Origin: Mucilaginibacter lappiensis
Lineage (GTDB): Bacteria > Bacteroidota > Bacteroidia > Sphingobacteriales > Sphingobacteriaceae
DNA: 64,000 nucleotides
Direction: 5' to 3'
Assembly: GCF_900155965.1 (NCBI RefSeq)
Contig: NZ_FTMG01000012.1
Coordinates: forward strand, 124,001-188,000
Positions 57,722 to 64,000 of the stretch are shown piece by piece; within the stretch, counting starts at the first letter, position 1, and each line of letters opens with the position of its first letter. The translations under genes were made by a program, and so were the position numbers. The notes under the pieces were generated by a model that was not told the origin of the DNA, made no database searches, and was given only the letters and a program-made list of their open reading frames with translations.

Positions 57722-58864
57722 ATGAACTGGAAATTCTGGAAAAAAGATACAAGCAAGCCTAAAAAGAAAAAGGGCGCCCTGCGCGAATGGGGCGATGCTA
57801 TAATTTTCGCGGTAATTGCGGCCACACTGATACGTACCCTTTTTATTGAGGCCTATGTTATCCCCAGCGGATCGATGGAAAGCTCTCTGCTTATTGGCGA
57901 TTATTTATTTGTAAGCAAGGTTAACTATGGTGCCCGCATGCCTATAACCCCGGTGGCTATACCTTTTATGCATCACACCATACCGTATACCAACTCCAAA
58001 GCTTATTGGGATGGTATACAGTTACCGTATTACCGCCTGCCGGGTTTTAGCGATATTAAAAAGGGCGACATTGTGGTGTTTAACCAACCCATGGAAGCCG
58101 ATTCGCCTTATTTTCGCCCGGTTGATAAACGCGAAAATATCATTAAACGCTGCCAGGGAACTCCAGGTGATACCCTGAGCCTGGTAAATGCCCAGGTTTA
58201 CATTAACGGTAAACCAGAAATCACTGCCCCGAGAGGCGAAATGGCTTACGTAGTAAAAACCGACGGTAGCCAGATAAATCCGCAGTTGATCAATGAGCTC
58301 CATTTAACCGATATAGGTATTATTGATAGTACCACGTTTAAAACCAACACTACGGTTGAATCGGCCAAGGCATTAAGGGCTTATTCCAATATCAAATCAG
58401 TTACGGCAGATATCGCTACTAAAGGTATTGCCGACGATCTGAACCCGGTTTATCCCGGTAAATACCCGCGTTATAAGAATACACCAAACTTCCCGCATTA
58501 TACCTGGAACATTGATAATTTTGGCCCCATCATTATCCCTAAAAAAGGCTGGACAGTGAAGCTGGATAGTTTAACTTTCCCGGTTTATGGCAGGGCTATT
58601 GAAATTTATGAGCACAATAAAGTAAAAGTAGTGGGCCACGATATTTATATAAACGATAAAAAAACCGATACTTACACTTTTAAACTCAACTACTACTGGA
58701 TGATGGGTGATAACCGCCATAACTCCGAAGATTCGCGTTATTGGGGGTTTTTACCCGAAGACCACGTAGTAGGCAAGGCCTTATTTACCTGGATGAGTGT
58801 GGATAGCACCGCCTCATTTGTAAATAGGATACGCTGGAACAGGTTGTTTAGAGGGATACATTAA
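57722..58864 (+). CDS. lepB: Signal peptidase I, paralogue 2 (short form)
   Basis: 380 residues. It lacks the extra N-terminal TM block of its neighbours: after a basic start (MNWKFWKKDTSKPKKKKGAL) comes the single conserved anchor ALREWGDAIIFAVIAATLIRTLFIEAYVIP. The catalytic dyad is Ser51 (PSGSMESSLLIGD) and Lys142 (IIKRCQGTPGD). The box E MMGDNRHNSEDSRYWGFLPEDH is intact. The inserted cap domain between boxes D and E is like that of paralogue 1. All catalytic parts present, so it is expected to be active. It is separated from paralogue 1 by a word palindrome. Confidence 0.96.
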   Translation: MNWKFWKKDTSKPKKKKGALREWGDAIIFAVIAATLIRTLFIEAYVIPSGSMESSLLIGDYLFVSKVNYGARMPITPVAIPFMHHTIPYTNSKAYWDGIQLPYYRLPGFSDIKKGDIVVFNQPMEADSPYFRPVDKRENIIKRCQGTPGDTLSLVNAQVYINGKPEITAPRGEMAYVVKTDGSQINPQLINELHLTDIGIIDSTTFKTNTTVESAKALRAYSNIKSVTADIATKGIADDLNPVYPGKYPRYKNTPNFPHYTWNIDNFGPIIIPKKGWTVKLDSLTFPVYGRAIEIYEHNKVKVVGHDIYINDKKTDTYTFKLNYYWMMGDNRHNSEDSRYWGFLPEDHVVGKALFTWMSVDSTASFVNRIRWNRLFRGIH

Positions 58865-58920
58865 TAAATTGAATAGCTATTGAAAAATATAAAAGCCATG
58901 TCAATCTGAGAATTAAAAAT

Positions 58921-59015
58921 ATGTCATTGCGAGCGTAGCGTGGCAATCTCCTCGCGTTCTCTTGGATAGGAATAGCTACGAGATTGCTTCGTCGTTCCTC
59001 CTCGCAATGACATGA
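58921..59015. repeat. Dispersed palindromic repeat, family D, copy 1
   Basis: Left arm ATGTCATTGCGAGCGTAGCG, TGGCAATCTCC; right arm GAGATTGCTTCGTCGTTCCT, CCTCGCAATGACAT. This is the common Bacteroidota GTCATTGCGA-type palindrome. A second copy lies at 62330-62431. Confidence 0.85.
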
Positions 59016-59117
59016 GGCGGACCTGACAAGGTGCGAGGAAGGATAACAGGGTTTTGAATTAATGATTTTTTTCAATAGTCAAACACAGAACAATAATTAG
59101 AATTTAAATAAAGAAAA

Positions 59118-60590
59118 GTGAACATTATACTTGCTATTATACTACTGGTTATACTACCTTATGTAGGGTTATGGAAATTGTTTGAAAAAGCCGGCAGACC
59201 AGGCTGGGAAGGTATTGTGCCTTTATACAATATTTACGGCATGATTAAACTAAGCGGCAGGCCCGCCTGGTGGTTTGTGCTTGTATTGATACCCGGATTG
59301 AACATATTGGTGATGATTGGCCTCACCGTTGATTTTATCAAGTCGTTTGGTAAATTCAGCCTGCTCGATCATATTTTGGGAGTAGCTTTACCATTTATAT
59401 TTTTGCCCAAATGGGGTTTTGACAAGGATACCAAATACCTGGGTCAATCTGCCAGTCCGGAGTTTAGGGAAAAATATAAGATAGCCCTTAAAAAAACACC
59501 GGCACGTGAATGGGCCGATGCCATCATCTTTGCTGTGATTGCCGCCACATTGATCCGTACCCTGTTTATTGAGGCCTACGTAATTCCGAGTGCTTCTATG
59601 GAAAGCTCGCTGTTAATTGGCGATTACCTGTTTGTAAGCAAAGTGAACTACGGAGCCCGCCTGCCTATGACGCCTGTGGCTTTTCCGTTTGCACACCATA
59701 CTATGCCGCTCATCAATACCAAAGCTTATTGGGATGGTATCGAACTGCCTTATTACCGTTTGCCCGGACTAAGTGATGTGAAAAAAGGTGATGTGGTAGT
59801 ATTTAACTACCCCATGGATGCCGACTCACCATTATACCGCCCGGTTGATAAACGCGAAAACTATATTAAACGCTGCCAGGGAACACCCGGCGATACGTTG
59901 AGCGTAGTGAACGCGCAGGTAGTTATTAACGGTAAGCCTGCCATTACGCCAATACATGGTGAAATGAATTACCTGGTAAAATCAGACGGCAGCGAAATTA
60001 ATCCACAGCTGGTTAATGAGCTTCACCTGGAAGATATTGCACCGGGAATTGATAACACCTTTACTACCAACACCACTGTTGCATCGGCCAATACATTAAA
60101 AGGGTACTCCAATATCAAATCGGTTACACCTAATATATCTCCTGCCGGGGTTCCGGATCAGTTGAATGGGGATGTTTATCCGGTAAAATTCCCGAATTAT
60201 AAGATCACGCCAAATTTTCCGAAATTTAAATGGAACGTAGATAATTATGGACCTATCATCGTACCTAAAAAGGGTTGGACAGTAAAACTGGATAGTTTAA
60301 CCTTCCCGGTTTATGGTCGCGCTATTGAAATTTACGAGGGCAACAAAGTACAGGTTGTAGGCAAGGATATCCTGATCAACGGGAAAAAGGCTGATACCTA
60401 TACCTTTAAACTGAACTATTATTTTATGATGGGCGATAACCGCCACAATTCCGAAGATTCCCGCTTCTGGGGATTTGTACCCGAAGACCATATCGTGGGT
60501 AAGGCCCTGTTTATCTGGATGAGTATCGACGATAATGCCAGCTTCCTGAGCAAGATTAGGTGGAGCAGGTTGTTTAATATTATCCGTTAA
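59118..60590 (+). CDS. lepB: Signal peptidase I, paralogue 3 (with N-terminal membrane extension)
   Basis: 490 residues from a GTG start (59118), chosen because MNIILAIILLVILPYVGLWK then aligns with the start of paralogue 1, and no in-frame ATG comes earlier. It has the same extra TM block (GLWKLFEKAGRPGWEGIVPLY). Catalytic Ser160 (PSASMESSLLIGD) and Lys251 (YIKRCQGTPGD) are present, as is box E GDNRHNSEDSRFWGFVPEDH. In overall sequence it resembles paralogue 1 in the N-terminal block and paralogue 2 in the cap insert, as if formed by duplication with exchange. Last gene before a strong terminator. Confidence 0.95.
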   Translation: MNIILAIILLVILPYVGLWKLFEKAGRPGWEGIVPLYNIYGMIKLSGRPAWWFVLVLIPGLNILVMIGLTVDFIKSFGKFSLLDHILGVALPFIFLPKWGFDKDTKYLGQSASPEFREKYKIALKKTPAREWADAIIFAVIAATLIRTLFIEAYVIPSASMESSLLIGDYLFVSKVNYGARLPMTPVAFPFAHHTMPLINTKAYWDGIELPYYRLPGLSDVKKGDVVVFNYPMDADSPLYRPVDKRENYIKRCQGTPGDTLSVVNAQVVINGKPAITPIHGEMNYLVKSDGSEINPQLVNELHLEDIAPGIDNTFTTNTTVASANTLKGYSNIKSVTPNISPAGVPDQLNGDVYPVKFPNYKITPNFPKFKWNVDNYGPIIVPKKGWTVKLDSLTFPVYGRAIEIYEGNKVQVVGKDILINGKKADTYTFKLNYYFMMGDNRHNSEDSRFWGFVPEDHIVGKALFIWMSIDDNASFLSKIRWSRLFNIIR

Positions 60591-60634
60591 GCCCCCCTAA
60601 TAACCCCTTGAAGGGGGAATAGAAAATTTGCATT

Positions 60635-60665
60635 GCCTGCCTGGTTTACCGGGTGGGCTTTTTTG
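60635..60665 (+). terminator. Rho-independent terminator of the lepB cluster
   Basis: GCCTGCCTGG / CCGGGTGGGC (ten pairs including three G-U) with the loop TTTA, followed by TTTTTT. It lies 45 bases after the lepB paralogue 3 stop. Confidence 0.85.
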
Positions 60666-60685
60666 TGAATATGATAGTAGGCCTG

Positions 60686-60892
60686 TCATCCTGAGCTTGT
60701 CGAAGGGCGCACGCAGAGGCCACTCACCCCGGCATCGCTGTGCTTGCCGACCCTCGCTTCGGCCGCGGCGGAAAGAGGGTAAAAAATAGGGTTTGTCATG
60801 CTGAGGGACGAAGCATCTATTGTTGAATATGCTCGCGAAGAAGATCCTTCGCTTCGCTCAGGATGACAAAAATTGGATAGTCACCCGGTTAC
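60686..60892. repeat. Composite nested repeat: family B half, then F-E-F copy 2
   Basis: 60686-60723 is a family B half (GTCATCCTGAGCTTGTCGAA, GCACGCAGAGGCC). It continues into an F arm (ACTCACCCCGGCATCGCTGT, GGCGGAAAGAGGG; 60720-60780), then the nested E palindrome (GTCATGCTGAGGGACGAAGC ... CGCTCAGGATGACA; 60796-60870), then a short F remnant (AGTCACCCGGTTACCC). Same order as at 43797-44045. Confidence 0.75.
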
Positions 60893-60959
60893 CCATCGAA
60901 CGATTATAAAATAGAAATTGCAAGGCTCTCCAATTTTTCGTATATTTATATCAATCGGT

Positions 60960-60995
60960 AGCCCGGTTTTCTGTTAACAGAAAACCGGGCTGTTT
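60960..60995. terminator. Perfect palindromic terminator
   Basis: AGCCCGGTTTTCTGTT / AACAGAAAACCGGGCT is a perfect 16-bp self-complementary palindrome followed by GTTTTGTT on the plus strand. No annotated gene lies just upstream on the plus strand (the lepB terminator is 295 bases before), so it may end an unannotated short RNA starting near 60930, where a TATATTTA box is seen. Confidence 0.7.
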
Positions 60996-61226
60996 TGTTA
61001 AGGACAAAGCCAAGCCAAAAACCAACCGTTTGGTGTGTAATTATTTGATAGTTAATAAATGAATACTTTTTAAAGTTTTAAAAACTGCTCAAAACTGCGT
61101 TGAAATTTGTTAAAAAGTGTTAAAATCGATCGTTTTGAGGCCAATTTTGAACGATTTTGCCCCGTTTTCGGCCAGAAAAGTGTTAAAATTTAAGGTTTAA
61201 AAAGTTTTGGGAAGGGTGATATTAAA
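60996..61226. other. Gene-free stretch with GTTAAAA repeats
   Basis: No gene seen. It holds GTTAAAAAGTGTTAAAA (about 61109-61125) and AGTGTTAAAATTTAAGG (about 61178). The first matches the stretch near 44112. A GATCGTTTTGAGGCCAATTT/ATTTTGAACGATT pair allows a weak hairpin. Probably the 3' region of the minus-strand ldh gene. Confidence 0.45.
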
Positions 61227-62309
61227 TTATAAACCCTGCAAAGGTTCCACGCCAAAACGCTCGGCCAAAATATGCAGGTCGGTCACAACGGCATCAACCA
61301 GGGGGATGCCATGGGTACTGCGATGTTGCTCGGCCTCCAGTTCGGGCTCGCCGGGGATGATGACCTTCTGGGTAGGGTCAACGGTGGCGGAGGTCTTGAA
61401 CCGGGCTATCCAGTTATCCAGGTGGCTCTTAAACTCATCAACCGGGCGAAAGCCATCAACCCGCATAGCGCCCACGAAATGGCCGATACCCTGCCCTACC
61501 GGGTTAGCCGGCGGATCCAAAAAAGCCACAAAAGGAGGCACCCATGGTCCATAATTGGCACCGGACAGCACTGCCGACAAAATATCCACTGTAGCACTCA
61601 GTCCGAAGCCTTTATGACTGCCATGATCGCGGTCGCCACCCAGGGGTAACAACGCACCGCCGGTTTTGAGCGCATGCGGATCGGTAGTATACTGGCCGTG
61701 CTGGTCCTGAATCCAGCCTTCGGGTACCTGTTTACCCAGGCGCTGGGCAATTTCAAGCTTACCATTAGCCGCTGCCGAAGTAGCCAGATCCACCACCACA
61801 GGCGGATAATGACCGGCTGGGAAGGCATAGCACATAGGATTGGTACCCAACAAACGCTCGCTCGAAAAAGTAGGCGCTACCAGTGGGCTGGCATTGGTCA
61901 TGGCAAAACCGATCATGTCTTTCTCCACGGCCATCAGTGCGTGGTAGCCTGCTATGCCAAAATGATTAGAGTTACGTACGGATACCCAGCCCGAGCCGTA
62001 TAATTCGGCCTTTTTGATGGCTACTTGCATGGCGAAGGGCGCTACCACCAATCCGAGACCCGCGTCGCCATCAACGGTGGCTGTGGTGGGTGTTTCGTGT
62101 ACTATCTGGATGTTCGGTGTGGCATTAATGCGATTCTTCTCCCATAGGCGTACATAGCCGCTCAGTCGGGCCACCCCATGCGAGTCTATCCCCCGCAAAT
62201 CGGAGCGCAACAAAACATCGGCAGCAAGCGTAGCATGCTCCGTACTACAGCCGATGGCCTTGAAAATATTTTCTGTAAAAACGCGGAGGGTATTAGGGCT
62301 TACAAGCAT
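61227..62309 (-). CDS. Malate/L-lactate dehydrogenase-family (Ldh) oxidoreductase
   Basis: The start is placed at MLVSPNTLRVFTENIFKAIG (62309), 360 residues. The frame runs on to 62429, but those codons are family D repeat sequence. LDH_2/MDH_2 (YlbC-type) NAD(P)-dependent family: SDLRGIDSHGVARLSGYVRL, NSNHFGIAGYHALMAVEKDMIGFAMTNASP (read in parts), LGTNPMCYAFPAG, and DRDHGSHKGFGLSATVDILSAVLSGA. Members oxidise malate, ureidoglycolate, lactate or sulfolactate. The substrate is not fixed by context. Confidence 0.93.
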   Translation of the reverse strand: MLVSPNTLRVFTENIFKAIGCSTEHATLAADVLLRSDLRGIDSHGVARLSGYVRLWEKNRINATPNIQIVHETPTTATVDGDAGLGLVVAPFAMQVAIKKAELYGSGWVSVRNSNHFGIAGYHALMAVEKDMIGFAMTNASPLVAPTFSSERLLGTNPMCYAFPAGHYPPVVVDLATSAAANGKLEIAQRLGKQVPEGWIQDQHGQYTTDPHALKTGGALLPLGGDRDHGSHKGFGLSATVDILSAVLSGANYGPWVPPFVAFLDPPANPVGQGIGHFVGAMRVDGFRPVDEFKSHLDNWIARFKTSATVDPTQKVIIPGEPELEAEQHRSTHGIPLVDAVVTDLHILAERFGVEPLQGL

Positions 62310-62329
62310 AAATTTAATACTAAAAAGTA

Positions 62330-62431
62330 TGTCATTGCTAGGAGGACGACGAAGCAATCTCATCAGGACAAGTAGACTACCAATGAATGATTCGCATTGA
62401 TGAGATTGCCACGCTGCGCTCGCAATCACAT
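62330..62431. repeat. Dispersed palindromic repeat, family D, copy 2
   Basis: Left arm ATGTCATTGCTAGGAGGACG, ACGAAGCAATCTCATC; right arm GATGAGATTGCCACGCTGCG, CTCGCAATCACAT. In the frame of ldh it would encode a false N-terminal extension. Confidence 0.83.
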
Positions 62432-62464
62432 AATTTACTAAATGTGTTTACAAGGTTAAATATA

Positions 62465-63001
62465 TCAATTATCCAGCTGCTGCAGCAACTCTAATCCCTT
62501 GGGCCATTCGCCATAGCCAGCGGCTAAATTAATATGGCCTGCATCGCCAATGTTTATCAGTTCGCTACCCCAGCTATCTGCAAAAAAGCGGGCACGTTCG
62601 GTGGTTACATAATAGTCGTTGCTGCTGGCTACTACAATGCTTTTGAAAGGGAGTTTTAGCGAGGGCACAGGTGTAAATCCGGTAGTGCCTTGGGGGTAAG
62701 TACCAGCCTCAGTATCGCTTGGGGCTACCAACAGGGCACCTTTAATATTTACGTTGTATTGCTGTGCCCAATACGCTATAGTGGTGCAAGCCAGGCTATG
62801 ACCAACCAGAATCACATTTTTGGGATCGTGTTGCTGCACATAGCTATTCAGAGTTTCAATCCAGTCGCTGCAAACCGGGGTGTCCCAGTCTTGCTGTTCA
62901 ATGCGCACCAAGTTAAATTGCTTTTCCCAAAGCGACTGCCAGTGTGCCGGACCTGAGTTTCCCAATCCCGGGTGGATAAGAATGGTTGAGTTAAAAGTCA
63001 T
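62465..63001 (-). CDS. RBBP9/YdeN-family serine hydrolase
   Basis: The start is chosen at MTFNSTILIHPGLGNSGPAHWQSLWEKQF (63001, read in parts), 178 residues; the upstream open frame to 63076 is a palindrome-rich gap. Alpha/beta hydrolase with the RBBP9 pattern: oxyanion region HPGLGNSGPAHWQ, nucleophile Ser in LVGHSLACTTIAYW, Asp in VVASSNDYYVT, and catalytic His in NIGDAGHINLAAGYGEWPKG. The complete triad suggests an active small-molecule esterase or amidase. Substrate unknown. Confidence 0.92.
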   Translation of the reverse strand: MTFNSTILIHPGLGNSGPAHWQSLWEKQFNLVRIEQQDWDTPVCSDWIETLNSYVQQHDPKNVILVGHSLACTTIAYWAQQYNVNIKGALLVAPSDTEAGTYPQGTTGFTPVPSLKLPFKSIVVASSNDYYVTTERARFFADSWGSELINIGDAGHINLAAGYGEWPKGLELLQQLDN

Positions 63002-63011
63002 GGTAAATACT

Positions 63012-63078
63012 TTAAATAAGAATATTGAATACTGAATTTCGAAGTACTTCGGCGTTCGATATTCGAAATACGACATTT
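63012..63078. repeat. Word-based inverted repeat (theme ATTCGAAATTC)
   Basis: Repeats of GAATATTGAATACTGAATTTCG, ACTTCGGCGTTCGATATTCG, AAATACGACATT (read in parts), forming a short imperfect stem. It lies between the SRPBCC and hydrolase genes. Confidence 0.6.
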
Positions 63079-63091
63079 TTACTTTAAATTA

Positions 63092-63559
63092 TTAATATTC
63101 ATCCCCTTCAGAGGGCTGGGGGGCCTCGGCTATTTCTTTAATAACCATGTTGCGTTTTTCTAAAAGACTACACATATAATTCTGCAAAAAAACAAGATCG
63201 AATATAGTGCCATACGATGATTCGTACCTGAAGATGTCCTTCATTAGCGTTTCCTCTTTTATAGCAAAAAAGTAATGCTCATGTCTGAAGTTTCTGAAGG
63301 CGCCCTGCACCATTTCGTCGGTGAAAAAGTTGGGATACTCCAGCTCGGTGATCTTTGAAGTGAGGGTTTGCCAGACGCCAAAATGTTTAGCCCGCCAGGT
63401 AACCCACTCGCCCAGTTCAATCAATCCGCTGGTACGACCGGCAATAGCAGTTTCGCCGGTATGCCGGGTTGAAGCAACATGTACATCGATATTCCGGGCC
63501 AAATCAAAACATTTCCCGATGGGCGCATTGATATGGGTGGCTAATTCAATTACAGGCAC
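63092..63559 (-). CDS. SRPBCC-family protein
   Basis: 155 residues with the START/SRPBCC ligand-binding layout: ELATHINAPIGKCFDLARNID at the start, then TAIAGRTSGLIELGEWVTWRAKHFGVWQTLTSKIT (read in parts), DEMVQGAFRNFRHEHYF, a central strand block and a long C-terminal helix (LQNYMCSLLEKRNMVIKEIAEA). Proteins of this COG4276-like group are of uncertain function (cell division/lipid-linked has been suggested). The last residues (PQPSEGDEY) are encoded by a GGGCTGGGGGGCC/CCCCTTCAGAGGG repeat-like stretch, similar to the end of ribF. Confidence 0.82.
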   Translation of the reverse strand: MPVIELATHINAPIGKCFDLARNIDVHVASTRHTGETAIAGRTSGLIELGEWVTWRAKHFGVWQTLTSKITELEYPNFFTDEMVQGAFRNFRHEHYFFAIKEETLMKDIFRYESSYGTIFDLVFLQNYMCSLLEKRNMVIKEIAEAPQPSEGDEY

Positions 63560-63564
63560 AGTGA

Positions 63565-63782
63565 CACGATTTAAGGATTATTTAAAGATTAACAGGATTT
63601 TTCACAATCGCTATAATGCAATGTTTAAAATCCTGTTAATCGATCTAAAATTATGTAGTCCTATTTGAAAATGCAATTACGTTCACAGCAACATAATTTG
63701 AGGGTTATTTAGTGAATGAAAGGATTCTCATGGTTGCAATAATGAAGTCTTTAAAAATCCTGTCAATCTAACTAAATCCTGT
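63565..63782. repeat. Word-based inverted repeat (theme AATCCTGTTAATC)
   Basis: Left part AAGGATTATTTAAAGATTAACAGGATTTTT (read in parts), middle AAAATCCTGTTAATCGATCT, right AAAAATCCTGTCAATCTAAC then AAATCCTGTAATCCTGATT. Sense and antisense copies of AATCCTGTTAATC fill the gap between asnS and the SRPBCC gene. Confidence 0.7.
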
Positions 63783-63790
63783 AATCCTGA

Positions 63791-64000
63791 TTAAAACTCA
63801 GCATTTTTCGGGAACCTTGGGAAAGGGATCACATCGCGGATATTGCCCATGCCGGTTACAAACAGCACCAGGCGTTCAAAGCCCAGGCCAAAACCAGCGT
63901 GCGGGCAAGAGCCAAAACGACGGGTGTCCAGATACCACCAAAGCTCGTCTTTAGGGATATTCATTTCGTCCATGCGTTGCTCCAGCTTGTCCAAACGTTC
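63791..64000 (-). CDS. asnS: Asparaginyl-tRNA synthetase, C-terminal end (5' part outside window)
   Basis: 69 residues are visible, with the frame open to the window edge at 64000. The class II motif 3 region GFGLGFERLVLFVTGMGNIRDVIPFPRFPKNAEF (read in parts) with its invariant Arg, and the preceding YLDTRRFGSCPHAG, identify AsnRS rather than AspRS. AsnRS charges tRNA-Asn. The upstream ATP- and tRNA-binding parts lie beyond the window. The stop is followed by a word palindrome. Confidence 0.95.
   Translation of the reverse strand, partial: ERLDKLEQRMDEMNIPKDELWWYLDTRRFGSCPHAGFGLGFERLVLFVTGMGNIRDVIPFPRFPKNAEF

Noticed and set aside
62310..62429. 40-codon N-terminal extension of the Ldh-family dehydrogenase
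   Set aside because: It is translated from a family D repeat; the family start MLVSPNTLRVF is at 62309.

Overview
The window is a chromosomal segment from a Bacteroidota bacterium, most likely family Sphingobacteriaceae (Mucilaginibacter or Pedobacter relatives). This is inferred from gene content, not from a database search. Supporting features are the order rpmB-rpmG-DUF4295-ftsY-rimO, a long SecA with a SEC-C tail, an RND pump fused to its TolC-like channel, BshC for bacillithiol, DUF5683/DUF4199/SPOR proteins, TAnnTTTG-type -7 boxes, and many small palindromic intergenic repeats. There are no rRNA genes, CRISPR arrays, integrases or recognisable IS transposases. One tRNA (Ala, GGC) is present.

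Layout. 1-6.7 kb: end of ribF, secA, a SPOR protein, an M20 amidohydrolase and an exported protein. 6.7-9.7 kb: an AraC regulator, an exported NTF2-like protein, a membrane-tethered LuxR-type regulator and a DUF4199 protein. 9.9-18.9 kb: a long minus-strand stress/redox block (chorismate-mutase-like protein, OsmC, tautomerase, two MDR reductases, lactonase-like MBL hydrolase, aldo/keto reductase, AraC regulator, NTF2-like proteins, and an ECF sigma factor with a membrane partner). 19-21.7 kb: an ECF42-like sigma factor, a TfoX-N protein and a Nudix-type regulator. 22-28 kb: a heavy-metal efflux operon (adaptor, CzcA-type pump fused to an outer-membrane channel, Cys-rich exported protein). 28-30.8 kb: tRNA-Ala, a very AT-rich gap, an MFS transporter and three tiny Lys-rich ORFs. 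30.8-38.4 kb: housekeeping minus-strand genes lpxB, surE, bshC, rimO, ftsY, DUF4295, rpmG and rpmB. 38.6-46.9 kb: acs, a DoxX protein, a Crp-like regulator, a flavin reductase, a ferredoxin and ferredoxin reductase pair, and a LysR regulator. 46.9-50.1 kb: an AT-rich island with a stand-alone reverse transcriptase facing a VirE-N/primase-like protein. 50.2-52.3 kb: a methyltransferase, a VIT1/CCC1 transporter and an FMN reductase. 52.6-60.6 kb: parA, parB, a DUF5683 protein, dapB and three tandem signal peptidase I genes. 61.2-64 kb: an Ldh-type dehydrogenase, an RBBP9-like hydrolase, an SRPBCC protein and the C-terminus of asnS.

Two things stand out. First, the 47.1-50.1 kb island pairs a reverse transcriptase (F-x-D-D active site) with a divergent primase-like protein. 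Their shared 206-bp spacer carries an 11-bp inverted repeat that frames a possible structured RNA ending six bases before the RT start codon. This is the best candidate here for an undescribed defence or mobile system. Second, many intergenic gaps hold long imperfect palindromes, each built by repeating a short word that is private to that gap. They share an architecture but not a sequence. Classical dispersed repeat families also occur, and some have supplied the ends of reading frames (ribF, possibly the SRPBCC gene) or false upstream extensions (rimO, ldh).

Limits: no alignment, folding or database search was possible. Family names rest on motifs read by eye.
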